A DNA stretch of 15,558 nucleotides. Source: an uncultured bacterium. Lineage in GTDB: Bacteria > Bacillota > Clostridia > Lachnospirales > Lachnospiraceae. Under the pieces are notes generated by a model. The model was not told where the DNA came from. It was given only the letters and a program-made list of their open reading frames with translations, and did not search any database. This document shows positions 1 through 7,539 of this stretch, piece by piece; position 1 is the stretch's first letter, and each line of letters begins with the position of its first letter. The stretch is taken from NCBI GenBank assembly GCA_905214875.1, contig CAJMNR010000062.1:1-15558 (forward strand), in the 5' to 3' direction. Position numbers and translations under genes: made by a program.

Positions 1-42
1 ACACGTGCAGCTGATCGATACTAATAGGTCGAGGGCTTAATC
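1..42 (+). rRNA. 23S ribosomal RNA, 3' end (partial)
   Basis: The first bases carry the highly conserved end of 23S rRNA, including the block ACTAATAGGTCGAGGGCTTA. The exact mature 3' end near 42 is approximate. The gene enters from outside the window on the plus strand. A 7-bp stem (TGTCTTG 59-65, CAAGACA 70-76) lies just downstream and may belong to the precursor tail. No 5S rRNA sequence follows. Confidence 0.93.
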
Positions 43-124
43 AAAAAAGAATGTCTAATGTCTTGTAACCAAGACACCGTTAGAATGTGTAGTTTTTAAG
101 GTATAAGCCCTTCGTGGAAGGCAT

Positions 125-162
125 AAAAAAGGAATCGCTATCTCTAGTGATTCCTTTTTTTT
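125..162 (+). terminator. rRNA operon terminator
   Basis: An A-rich arm plus GGAATCGCT (131-139) pairs with AGTGATTCC (146-154) with one G-U wobble, followed by eight T. This is a strong intrinsic terminator that closes the rRNA transcript. The stretch from 43 to 405 holds only this tail, the terminator and the promoter of the next gene; I see no other gene in it. Confidence 0.85.
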
Positions 163-332
163 ATACAAACTACGAGCCAAACTGATGCTTGCATTGTCTT
201 GTCGACTGCTGAGATAATCAGAGAAACTCGCAAAGCATGTATCTTAAAGCATGTATCTTCTAGTTGTTAGAAAATAGGAACTAAAATTCCAATAAATTAT
301 ATTAGTAAATAATTGGAAATCAAGTGAGAAGA

Positions 333-361
333 TTGAAAAATAAAGAAAAAAGGGATATAAT
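333..361 (+). promoter_or_regulatory. Promoter of the chemoreceptor gene
   Basis: TTGAAA (333-338) and TATAAT (356-361) are separated by 17 bp, an excellent housekeeping sigma-A promoter. A weaker motility-sigma-like pattern overlaps it: TAAA at 341-344, then 15 bp, then a GATA-containing -10 near 360-367. The sigma-A reading is the better supported one. Confidence 0.6.
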
Positions 362-405
362 TGATACTGAAAAACAAAAGAAAATAATTAGGGGAAAAGG
401 AAAAA

Positions 406-2136
406 ATGAAGAGCATAAGAATGAAATTATATGCTACTTTAGCAATTATAGCTGTATTAATTATAGGGAATAGCATATTCGGTTTAAGTAGCGCAAAAAG
501 TATTCAAGAATCAGCAGAAATAATTAGTGAAAATTATTTACAGAGTATATTAACGATCAGTGAGTTAAGTGATAATTATAAGGAAAGTGCATTTTTATTA
601 GTTGCTCAGACAGTAGTAGATGACCAAGAAGATATTAAAGCGATGCACCAGGAAATTGAAGAAGCAGAAAAGAATATCGAAAATGCAATCATAGATATGC
701 AGAAGTCACTTGATGAGGGAGAAGAAACGGATGCATTGAATGACTTTAAAGAAAGTTATGAAGAATTCAAGCAGCTAGATAAACGTGTTGAGGCGCTTTT
801 AGAAAAAAACACAGAAGAATCTAAGAAAGAAATTAGTCATATTGTGAGTAAAGAAATAAGAGCGATTGATGAAAAAATTGATGATGCATTAAGTAGAATG
901 GCTGATACCAATATTGTAGGTTCAGAGCTTGCTGTAAAAGAAGAAAAAGCGGCATACTCAAGTGCAAGAGTTAGCCTAACTGCAATTGCCATAGTAGGTA
1001 TAGTTGTAATAGTTGGATTAGTTTGGGTTATGCAGAACTTAATTATTAATCCATTGAGAAAAACATCATCTCAAATTAATAGTATTATCGCAGAAATTCA
1101 GAGAAACGAAGGGGATTTAACACAACGCTTAGAGGTAATCAACAATGATGAAGTTGGTGACCTTGCAAATGCAATTAATGTGTTTATTGGAACATTACAG
1201 AGTATATTAAAACAGATTTCTGGATATTCTGTAAATCTGGATGTTGCAGTTCAAAATGTGACAGAAGGCATCGAAGAAGCAAATGAAAATACAACAAACA
1301 TTGCGGCTACAATGGAAGAATTATCAGCCAGCATGGAAGAAGTGGCAGCAACGGTAACTGGATTAACTGGTAATGCAGCGGAAGTTGGAAGTGATACTGA
1401 AAAGATGCAACAGGCAACACAAGAAATGTCACAGATTATTAGTGCAATGAAAGATCAGGCCATTGCATTAGCTCAAAAAGCAAATGGACAAAAGGCCGAA
1501 TCAGAAGAAATGATTCATGAAATAAATCAGACATTACAAGAAGCAATCAATGAAAGCAAGAAAGTAAATCGTATTAATGAGTTGACAGCTGAAATCTTAA
1601 GTATTTCCAACCAGACAAACTTATTAGCATTAAATGCATCCATTGAGGCAGCAAGAGCTGGTGAAGCAGGAAAAGGGTTTGCAGTAGTAGCGGAAGAAAT
1701 TCGTGTTTTAGCGGACAGCAGCCGTAGTACAGCAAATAACATCCAAGAAATCAGCACGCTTGTAAATGATTCAGTAGTAGCGTTAGCTGAAGGAGCTAGC
1801 ACTATTTTAGAATATGTAAATACTTCTGTTATTAAAGATTATGACAGCTTCGTTGAAGCAGGAGACAGTTACAGTGAGACTGCAAGTCAGGTAGATGGTA
1901 CAATGAAGGAAGTTTCCGAAAAGATTAACGGATTACAGCAAACAATTTCAAGAATGACAGAATCCTTTGAGGCAATTGCATCATCCGTAGAGGAAAGTGC
2001 TACAGGAATCAGCAATGTTGCAAATAATTCAGGAGAACTTGTTGAAAGCATGGTAAGGATTTCTGAGCAAACAGATGCAAATGCAAAGATTGCAGAACAG
2101 CTAAGTAACGAAGCAAACAACTTTAAAAAGTTATAA
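406..2136 (+). CDS. Methyl-accepting chemotaxis protein (4HB sensor)
   Basis: This is a transmembrane chemoreceptor of 576 residues that would signal to CheA/CheW and control flagellar rotation. Visible parts in order: TM1 about residues 8-26; an extracytoplasmic helical, Glu-rich four-helix-bundle-like ligand domain about 30-185; TM2 about 190-210; a HAMP domain about 211-265; and a long cytoplasmic coiled-coil signalling domain. The conserved hairpin tip, with the hallmark LLALNASIEAARAGE, lies near residue 410, and Glu/Gln-rich methylation helices lie on both sides. The length is normal for the family. The start is preceded by GGGGAAAAGGA. It stands alone between two terminators, with no che genes nearby. 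The ligand cannot be inferred from sequence. Confidence 0.95.
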   Translation: MKSIRMKLYATLAIIAVLIIGNSIFGLSSAKSIQESAEIISENYLQSILTISELSDNYKESAFLLVAQTVVDDQEDIKAMHQEIEEAEKNIENAIIDMQKSLDEGEETDALNDFKESYEEFKQLDKRVEALLEKNTEESKKEISHIVSKEIRAIDEKIDDALSRMADTNIVGSELAVKEEKAAYSSARVSLTAIAIVGIVVIVGLVWVMQNLIINPLRKTSSQINSIIAEIQRNEGDLTQRLEVINNDEVGDLANAINVFIGTLQSILKQISGYSVNLDVAVQNVTEGIEEANENTTNIAATMEELSASMEEVAATVTGLTGNAAEVGSDTEKMQQATQEMSQIISAMKDQAIALAQKANGQKAESEEMIHEINQTLQEAINESKKVNRINELTAEILSISNQTNLLALNASIEAARAGEAGKGFAVVAEEIRVLADSSRSTANNIQEISTLVNDSVVALAEGASTILEYVNTSVIKDYDSFVEAGDSYSETASQVDGTMKEVSEKINGLQQTISRMTESFEAIASSVEESATGISNVANNSGELVESMVRISEQTDANAKIAEQLSNEANNFKKL

Positions 2137-2141
2137 TATAG

Positions 2142-2172
2142 AAAAAGGACTGCTAGGGGAGGCAGTCCTTTT
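2142..2172 (+). terminator. Terminator after the chemoreceptor gene
   Basis: AAAGGACTGC and GCAGTCCTTT form a perfect stem of about 10 bp closing a short loop, with flanking A and T runs. It ends the chemoreceptor transcript. Confidence 0.8.
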
Positions 2173-2292
2173 ACCATATTAGAAACGAAAAGGAATACAT
2201 ATTATAAAAGTTGATTAATTGGGACAATGGTAGCTGAAATTCGACAAATGGTGTATACTTAAGACACTACAAACAAAAGGATGAACAAGACT

Positions 2293-3486
2293 ATGATAGA
2301 TAAATTAGTGTTATTTAAGGGGAATATAGAAACGTTGGGCTATTTTTCAGAGCAAATGAAACCAGTATTTGAAGAATTGGGATACAAGATCTTTATGTAT
2401 GATTTTCTGGAGCCGGAAAATAGCATGCGTTATCTAAAGAAATTCATTAGCAAGGGACGTACTGCGTTAGTTACATTTAACTTTATAGGCCTAGATGATT
2501 ATGAGTTATTTCAGGAGAAAAATGGGCAGCTAGTATGGGATAACTATGATGTGTTATGCATTAATATCATGGTAGACCATCCATTTTATTATCATCCGAT
2601 TCTGGATAAAATGCCAAGACGAAGCCTTCAATTATGCATTGACAAGGAGCATCTACAATATGTGAATCGATTTTTCCCAGCACTTGAGCATACTGGATTC
2701 TTACCACTTGCAGGGACGACTTACCATGAGGATGAATATTTTATACCAGTACCATATGAAGAACGTAAGATGGATATTGTATTTACGGGAAACTACACTC
2801 CACCAAGTACGTTTGAAAAGCATATTACAAGGATAAATGAAGAATACACGAAGTTTTACTATGCGATTATCAATGATTTACTAGAACACCCATGGACATC
2901 AATTGATGAATGCATGGAGCGTCATTTATTAGAGGAATTAGAAGATGATAAGACGGATGAGAACATCAAAGATTCTATGTCAGCAATGATCTTTATTGAC
3001 CTATACGTAAGAATGTATTTCAGAGGAGAGGTTGTAAAGCAATTAGTAAATCACGGGTATAAAGTTCATGTAGTGGGTGCAGGCTGGGAGAAGCTTGAAT
3101 GTGAACAACCACAAAATCTCATTATGAGAAAAGAGTGTAATTCAGCAGATTGTCTCGAGTATATTGCAAATGCGAAGATATCGTTAAATATAATGCCTTG
3201 GTTTAAAGATGGTGCGCATGACCGCGTCTTTAATACGATGATGAATCAGGCTATTGTTTTGACTGATCCTAGTAAGTATTTAAAAGAGCAGTTTGAAGAT
3301 GATCAGGAACTGTATTACTACCAGCTTGATCAATTGGAGAAACTTCCTGAAATTGTGGAAAAGATCCTTTCGAATCCTGAGCATACAAAACAGGTAATAG
3401 AAAATGGGTATAAGAAGACAAAACAATATCATACATGGAAGCAAAGAGCAGAAGAAATCCATAGATGGATTGTAGAACTAGGCTAA
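2293..3486 (+). CDS. CgeB-like glycosyltransferase family protein
   Basis: The product is a soluble protein of about 397 residues. Its C-terminal third resembles the Glyco_trans_1_2 domain of CgeB/DUF3880-type glycosyltransferases: a Rossmann strand with VHVVGAGWE, then a stretch on amyloid-like strand/helix repeats, the typical ISLNIMPWFKDGAHDRVFN block and a downstream conserved D/E region (about residues 260-345). The N-terminal half holds a second Rossmann-like domain with INIMVDHPFYYHP. It probably transfers a sugar to a surface structure or a protein; donor and acceptor are unknown. An ATG at 2281 is in frame, but the AAAAGG directly abutting it is too close to serve as its ribosome site; the same purine run lies 11-12 nt before the ATG at 2293, which I prefer. 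The gene stands alone. Family assignment is moderate and specific function unknown. Confidence 0.75.
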   Translation: MIDKLVLFKGNIETLGYFSEQMKPVFEELGYKIFMYDFLEPENSMRYLKKFISKGRTALVTFNFIGLDDYELFQEKNGQLVWDNYDVLCINIMVDHPFYYHPILDKMPRRSLQLCIDKEHLQYVNRFFPALEHTGFLPLAGTTYHEDEYFIPVPYEERKMDIVFTGNYTPPSTFEKHITRINEEYTKFYYAIINDLLEHPWTSIDECMERHLLEELEDDKTDENIKDSMSAMIFIDLYVRMYFRGEVVKQLVNHGYKVHVVGAGWEKLECEQPQNLIMRKECNSADCLEYIANAKISLNIMPWFKDGAHDRVFNTMMNQAIVLTDPSKYLKEQFEDDQELYYYQLDQLEKLPEIVEKILSNPEHTKQVIENGYKKTKQYHTWKQRAEEIHRWIVELG

Positions 3487-3540
3487 AAATACGCTTTTTA
3501 GGGGGAAATAAGAAAAAAGAGTCTTTTATGAAAAAAACAT

Positions 3541-3580
3541 GAAAAAAGGTATTGACGAACCTTCTTTTTGTGTGTATAAT
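3541..3580 (+). promoter_or_regulatory. tRNA-Asn promoter
   Basis: TTGACG (3552-3557) and a perfect TATAAT (3575-3580) have 17-bp spacing, 11 bp upstream of the tRNA. The A-rich block GAAAAAAGGTATTG (3541-3554), overlapping the -35, recurs identically at the tRNA-Leu promoter (8486-8499). Confidence 0.85.
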
Positions 3581-3591
3581 ATCTATTGTAT

Positions 3592-3663
3592 TCCTCGATA
3601 GCTCAATGGTAGAGCACACGGCTGTTAACCGTGGGGTTGTTGGTTCGAGCCCAACTCGGGGAG
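3592..3663 (+). tRNA. tRNA-Asn (anticodon GTT)
   Basis: This is a complete 72-nt cloverleaf. The acceptor TCCTCGA (3592-3598) pairs with TCGGGGA (3656-3662); the discriminator is G3663. The D arm is GCTCAATGGTAGAGC, the anticodon loop CTGTTAA gives GTT (Asn), and the T arm contains GGTTCGAGCC. CCA is not encoded and would be added by CCA-transferase. Confidence 0.96.
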
Positions 3664-3678
3664 TTATTTTTTTATCCT

Positions 3679-3708
3679 AAAGAGTTTGTATATCAAACTC
3701 TTTTTTTT
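3679..3708 (+). terminator. tRNA-Asn terminator
   Basis: AAAGAGTTTG (3679-3688) pairs perfectly with CAAACTCTTT (3694-3703), followed by a run of T. It closes the single-tRNA transcript. Confidence 0.85.
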
Positions 3709-3816
3709 GTGCAAATCTACAGAAATTCCCAAATGTATAAAATTTAGTTTATTAAATGAATAAATCGAGTTATAATATACCATATAATAACAATTATTAC
3801 ATAGGAGGTAGTAAAA

Positions 3817-4470
3817 ATGAGATTTTTTGTAGATACAGCCAATGTAGAAGATATCAAAAAAGCTAACGACATGGGCGTTATCTGTGGGGTTACAACAAAT
3901 CCTTCTCTTATTGCAAAAGAGGGAAGAGATTTTGAAGAAGTTATTAAGGAAATTACATCAATCGTAGACGGACCAATCAGTGGAGAGGTTAAGGCTACTA
4001 CAGTTGATGCAGAAGGTATGATAAAAGAAGGTAGAGAGATTGCTAAGATTCATCCTAATATGGTAGTTAAGATTCCAATGACTGTAGAAGGATTAAAAGC
4101 AGTAAAAGTATTAAATAATGAAGGTATTAAAACAAATGTTACATTAGTATTTACTGCAAACCAAGCATTATTAGCAGCAAGAGCTGGTGCAACTTACGTA
4201 TCTCCTTTCTTAGGCCGTTTAGATGATATTTCAACACCTGGTATCGACTTAATCCGTCAGGTAGCTGAAATTTTTGAAATTCACGGAATTGAGACTCAAA
4301 TCATCGCAGCAAGCGTTCGTAATCCAATTCATGTTACGGAATGTGCATTAGCAGGTGCAGACATTGCTACGGTACCTTATAAATTATTTGAACAAATGAC
4401 AAAACATCCATTAACAGAGCAAGGAATTGAAAAGTTCCAAGCTGATTATAAAGCAGTATTTGGAGAATAA
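3817..4470 (+). CDS. tal: Transaldolase, small Fsa/Tal-like type
   Basis: This 217-residue cytoplasmic (alpha/beta)8-barrel enzyme is full length for the small transaldolase / fructose-6-phosphate aldolase family of the non-oxidative pentose phosphate pathway. It moves a dihydroxyacetone unit through a Schiff base. The Schiff-base lysine is K85 in VVKIPMT. The N-terminal signature FFVDTANVEDI contains D6, and TTNPSLI begins at 26; S166 and R168 are the phosphate-site residues in AASVRNP. Two positions that separate the two activities, E57 (ISGEVKA) and F131 (SPFLGRLDD), carry the Glu and Phe of transaldolases rather than the Gln and Tyr of E. coli FSA. I therefore infer transaldolase activity. 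A strong AGGAGG site lies 8 bp before the start. It is monocistronic and not linked to the agr genes. Confidence 0.93.
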   Translation: MRFFVDTANVEDIKKANDMGVICGVTTNPSLIAKEGRDFEEVIKEITSIVDGPISGEVKATTVDAEGMIKEGREIAKIHPNMVVKIPMTVEGLKAVKVLNNEGIKTNVTLVFTANQALLAARAGATYVSPFLGRLDDISTPGIDLIRQVAEIFEIHGIETQIIAASVRNPIHVTECALAGADIATVPYKLFEQMTKHPLTEQGIEKFQADYKAVFGE

Positions 4471-4473
4471 ATA

Positions 4474-4516
4474 AAAGAGGCTGTTACACCTTAGTTATTG
4501 GTGTGACAGTCTCTTT
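4474..4516. terminator. Bidirectional terminator between tal and the response regulator gene
   Basis: A 17-nt arm AAAGAGGCTGTTACACC (4474-4490) pairs with GGTGTGACAGTCTCTTT (4500-4516) with two wobbles and a 9-nt loop. A and T runs flank both sides, so it can serve both convergent genes. Confidence 0.8.
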
Positions 4517-4522
4517 CTTATG

Positions 4523-5233
4523 TTAGATATGAAAGAAAGCATCGAGTACTTCTTTTCGATATTTGCGGCTAATTACCTTTTCCCCACAGTGTTTCGTGTA
4601 GAGGGTATAGCCTTTGATATTTTCTATCTCATCTTTATTAATCAATTCACTTTGATTGATTTGGACAAAGTCATCTTCCAGACGTTCGGCAAACTTCTTT
4701 ATGGAATCATAGACACGATATTGTGTTTTTGCCGTAGTAATTTGTACATGAGAACGAATTCGTTCGATAAAAAGAATCTCTGAAACCGAAACCCGTACCT
4801 TATTCTTATCATCGTAAAAAATCAAATATTTTGTTTCAGCTTTTTCACGACGCGTCTTAAGCTGTTCGATTGCCTTAAGCAATGTGTGTTCTAACTTGGC
4901 AGGTACGATTGGCTTTAACAGATACCCTAAGGCATCCATATCGAATGCTTCATAAGCAAATTCACGATGTCCGGTGATAAAGATCACAAGCAAATCTGGA
5001 TACTTCGTAAACATTTCAGTTGCGGCTTTGATTCCTGACTTCCCCCCCATATCAATATCCATAAATAGAATATCTATCTTGTGTTTTTCAAGAAAGTCAA
5101 AAAGCGAAGAAAGCGTAGTGAAGCCGTGAATCGTAGTGTCAAGGGAATTTGCAGCTGCTACGTCGTTGATATAAGATGTATTTACTTTTACTTGTAATTC
5201 TTCATCATCACAGACCCCAATGTTTAGATGCAT
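4523..5233 (-). CDS. LytTR-family response regulator (AgrA-like)
   Basis: This 236-residue cytoplasmic transcription regulator has an N-terminal receiver domain (about 1-122) with acidic pocket D9/D10, phospho-acceptor D59 in LFMDIDMGG, T87 and K107 (LKP). A C-terminal LytTR DNA-binding domain (about 133-236) contains the typical ILFIERIRSHVQI and FVQINQSELIN blocks. AgrA-type regulators bind direct repeats upstream of agr promoters. It lies 14 bp downstream of the kinase gene, its AAAGGAGGA site overlaps the kinase stop region, and it is divergent from agrBD, so the natural reading is that it receives phosphate from that kinase and regulates agrBD. The exact binding sites could not be resolved. 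It could regulate other genes as well. Confidence 0.93.
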   Translation of the reverse strand: MHLNIGVCDDEELQVKVNTSYINDVAAANSLDTTIHGFTTLSSLFDFLEKHKIDILFMDIDMGGKSGIKAATEMFTKYPDLLVIFITGHREFAYEAFDMDALGYLLKPIVPAKLEHTLLKAIEQLKTRREKAETKYLIFYDDKNKVRVSVSEILFIERIRSHVQITTAKTQYRVYDSIKKFAERLEDDFVQINQSELINKDEIENIKGYTLYTKHCGEKVISRKYRKEVLDAFFHI

Positions 5234-5247
5234 AAGAAATCCTCCTT

Positions 5248-6558
5248 TTATTGGATTGTGGAATCACTAAGATAGATACGGATATGAAAAATCGTATCAT
5301 ATGAGATTTCCAATTCACCATCATATTTTCGAACAATGTTTTTTATATTTTCTAACCCCATTCCATGAAACTCTTTGTTAACTTTCGTTGTTACAAAATG
5401 GTTGTTTTTTTCGATTGGCCTTACTTTATATGGATTATCACATTCAATCAGGAAGTGATTTTTTCGCTTACTGATCTGAAGATAGAGGTAAGGATTATCA
5501 TCAACTTGTGAAGCTGCCTCAATTGCGTTATCTAATATATTTCCAAGCAGTGTACAGATTTCCATATCAGGAAGAGGCAGTGTCTGAACTTCAATTTGGG
5601 ATTTAAATTCGACATTATTCATTACTGCTTTTGTATACTTGTTATTAAGTACTATGGTTAATGCCTTATTATCAAGAAGCATGTAATTATTCACATCGCT
5701 TGTGTCATTTATGATGTCGGAAAGATAATCATTGAGACTAGCGTAGTCCCCATCTTTTAGCAACCCCAACATTAAGCTGAAATGGTTGTTCATATCGTGT
5801 CTGAAGGAGCGAAGTTGATTTAGAATCCTTGCCATATCTTCATTCAGATCAATTTGCATCTCCATTTGCTGCAGTCTGAGCTTATACTCTATTTCTTGCC
5901 TGGACCGTTTGGTAATCTGGATGATTAATATGGATGCAACAAGTGAAATAAACAATACACTACTGGCTACCCCTAGTAAAAGTGTGGAGTCTTTATACAT
6001 ATAATCAGTGTTTGTAGTAAGCAGATATAAAAGCACAAAGAACATACTTAGGTTATATAGCATAATAAAAGCGAGCTCTTTTTTATAAGGAATACTGATC
6101 CCTTGGAATTTTTTTAAGCGAATATGTATTTCTTCTATGATACAAAAGGCAAGGGATTTTGTAAAAATGGTACCTGTCTGTAACATAATTTTCGATTGTG
6201 TGATTTCACTAAATGGTTTTCCATTAGATAAGAGTAGCATCAGAAATAGAACAGCCAGTTCGGAGACTGCCATAATAGTATAAAATAATAAAAAATATAC
6301 GATTTTTTTCTTTAGTGGGTCAGCATAAACGAAGAGGACGACCATAAATATCAGTAGGAAAGATAGTATTTTAGAACCATAGTCGATATACGAACCTCTT
6401 ATATTCCTACAAAGAAAGCATCTTGCAAGTAGGATGAAAAAGGAACTATATGCCGTTATGTAGGGCGACTTATATTTAGGATTGAATTCTAAATGATTAT
6501 GTAAAAGTAGATTGAGCAAAAAAGAATCCAGGATTGCACCCAGTAAACTAAATAGCAT
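5248..6558 (-). CDS. GHKL sensor histidine kinase (AgrC-like)
   Basis: This membrane-bound kinase of 436 residues has about six or seven hydrophobic segments in the first 215 residues, a linker coiled coil (about 217-250), and a dimerisation/phospho-acceptor helix with H254 in SFRHDMNNHFSLM. Then comes an HATPase_c_5 (GHKL) domain whose N box is GNILDNAIEA (N340, N344) and whose G box is HGMGLENIKNI (about 398-407). This is the architecture of AgrC/ComD receptors for cyclic or linear peptides. Its position next to agrB/agrD makes the AgrD-derived peptide the likely ligand. The start at 6558 has GAGGTG at proper spacing. It is co-transcribed with the response regulator gene downstream. Confidence 0.92.
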   Translation of the reverse strand: MLFSLLGAILDSFLLNLLLHNHLEFNPKYKSPYITAYSSFFILLARCFLCRNIRGSYIDYGSKILSFLLIFMVVLFVYADPLKKKIVYFLLFYTIMAVSELAVLFLMLLLSNGKPFSEITQSKIMLQTGTIFTKSLAFCIIEEIHIRLKKFQGISIPYKKELAFIMLYNLSMFFVLLYLLTTNTDYMYKDSTLLLGVASSVLFISLVASILIIQITKRSRQEIEYKLRLQQMEMQIDLNEDMARILNQLRSFRHDMNNHFSLMLGLLKDGDYASLNDYLSDIINDTSDVNNYMLLDNKALTIVLNNKYTKAVMNNVEFKSQIEVQTLPLPDMEICTLLGNILDNAIEAASQVDDNPYLYLQISKRKNHFLIECDNPYKVRPIEKNNHFVTTKVNKEFHGMGLENIKNIVRKYDGELEISYDTIFHIRIYLSDSTIQ

Positions 6559-6699
6559 AGAAGTTTCACCTCAGTGTTGAAATATATTAATATATTATAT
6601 AGTAAAGATGAATTTGATGTCAAATAATGTACTATATAATAAAATAGAAGCATTAAGATGCAAGATTCGTCGGATTTTGTACCACTTACGAAATATCCG

Positions 6700-6727
6700 T
6701 TGTATTCCGAAGCGTGTTGGGTATAAT
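6700..6727 (+). promoter_or_regulatory. Probable agrB promoter
   Basis: TTGTAT (6700-6705) and TATAAT (6722-6727) are 16 bp apart, about 30 bp before agrB. A weak inverted repeat, CGGAT about 6671 and ATCCG about 6695, lies just upstream and might be part of a LytTR-regulator site. I could not identify convincing direct repeats of the AgrA type. Confidence 0.5.
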
Positions 6728-6756
6728 GGAAAACTAGAGAGGACGGAGATTGACGA

Positions 6757-7344
6757 ATGAGTTATGAAGTATTAGCAAACAAACTGACAGAACGATTGTT
6801 TCGAGATATGGATCAGCCCGAGTATTATGGCGTCATACGATACGGAATGGAATTAATGATTTCCACCATCGGAAACTTAGTATTAACGATACTGATTGCA
6901 GTTCTACTACATATTGAAACAGAAATGTTCGTATATTGTCTGTTTTTTATCCCTTACCGGCTATTATCGGGTGGGGCACATGCAAGTACTCATATGAGAT
7001 GTTTTCTGACTTTTACAATTTGTTCGTTGGGAAGTATATTTGTTAGCAGACTGTTGGTAAATGACAGGGTATTGATTGCAGTGCTGATTCTTTGTTATGT
7101 CTTTTCATTTTGGGTTGGGTGTCTGTATTCTACCAGTACGAAGAAAATGGATGAGAAGAAGAAGAAAAGACATAAAAAAATTAGTATAGGCATTTTGATA
7201 GCAGACGGATTCCTAATCGGCATGGGCGTAGTAATGGCAGCAGACATTCATCCGTATATGCTCATAGCCTCTATGGCAATTATGATTCAAAGTATTGCTT
7301 TATTGCCAATTACAAGAAGAAAAGGAGAAGATGAAAATGAGTAA
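6757..7344 (+). CDS. agrB: AgrB: processing peptidase/transporter of the autoinducer peptide
   Basis: This 195-residue integral membrane cysteine protease cuts the C-terminal tail of AgrD and closes the thiolactone ring. The catalytic pair is visible in the conserved block RLLSGGAHASTHMRC: H75 and C82, seven residues apart as in the Staphylococcus enzyme. Hydrophobic segments follow (about 37-53, 57-67, 83-100, 106-124, 144-160, 165-184) with a Lys-rich cytoplasmic loop near 132-141. The length is typical of the family. Its last codons overlap the start of agrD by 8 bp, so the two are translationally coupled. The start has a GGACGGAG site. Confidence 0.95.
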   Translation: MSYEVLANKLTERLFRDMDQPEYYGVIRYGMELMISTIGNLVLTILIAVLLHIETEMFVYCLFFIPYRLLSGGAHASTHMRCFLTFTICSLGSIFVSRLLVNDRVLIAVLILCYVFSFWVGCLYSTSTKKMDEKKKKRHKKISIGILIADGFLIGMGVVMAADIHPYMLIASMAIMIQSIALLPITRRKGEDENE

Positions 7345-7513
7345 TTTAAGAGAAAAGATGCTTAAAAAAACAAAAGCAGCTGTAGCTGAAAGTGCAGCAG
7401 TAGTAGCAAATTGGGGAAATGATGGATGTATGTTATATTTTTACGATCCAGAAAAACCAGAAGATATGAAAAATGTTGACGTTAAGAAAGTCAAAGATCT
7501 TTTTACTAAATAA
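7337..7513 (+). CDS. agrD: AgrD: cyclic-lactone autoinducer precursor peptide
   Basis: This precursor peptide has 58 residues. The ATG at 7337 is chosen because AAAGGAG (7321-7327) lies 9 bp before it; in-frame starts further upstream lie in agrB or too close to that site. It has three typical parts: an amphipathic Lys/Ala-rich N-terminal helix (1-25), a core with a single cysteine at C31 in NWGNDGCMLYF, and an acidic tail YDPEKPED aligned with the DEPEVP-type AgrB recognition tail of staphylococcal AgrD. The alignment predicts a five-residue thiolactone ring CMLYF with an N-terminal exocyclic tail of unknown length. The ring is strongly hydrophobic. It lies between its processing enzyme and an unusual downstream gene. 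Confidence 0.9.
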   Translation: MSNLREKMLKKTKAAVAESAAVVANWGNDGCMLYFYDPEKPEDMKNVDVKKVKDLFTK

Positions 7514-7539
7514 TTGTAAATGATAAAGGGCGTGTTACT

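Noticed and set aside
1527..2177. Minus-strand open frames opposite the chemoreceptor gene
   Set aside because: They lie entirely or almost entirely inside a well-supported plus-strand gene, have no ribosome sites, and mirror its repetitive Glu/Ala codons.
2221..2280. Promoter of the glycosyltransferase gene
   Set aside because: TATACT at 2254-2259 is a fair -10, but no -35 at a suitable distance could be found, so it was not listed.
3269..3619. Minus-strand frames over the end of the glycosyltransferase gene and tRNA-Asn
   Set aside because: One would run through the tRNA-Asn gene and both oppose a better-supported gene; they are low-complexity shadows.
4520..4783. Plus-strand 87-codon frame opposite the response regulator
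   Set aside because: It is antisense to the LytTR domain and has no ribosome site.
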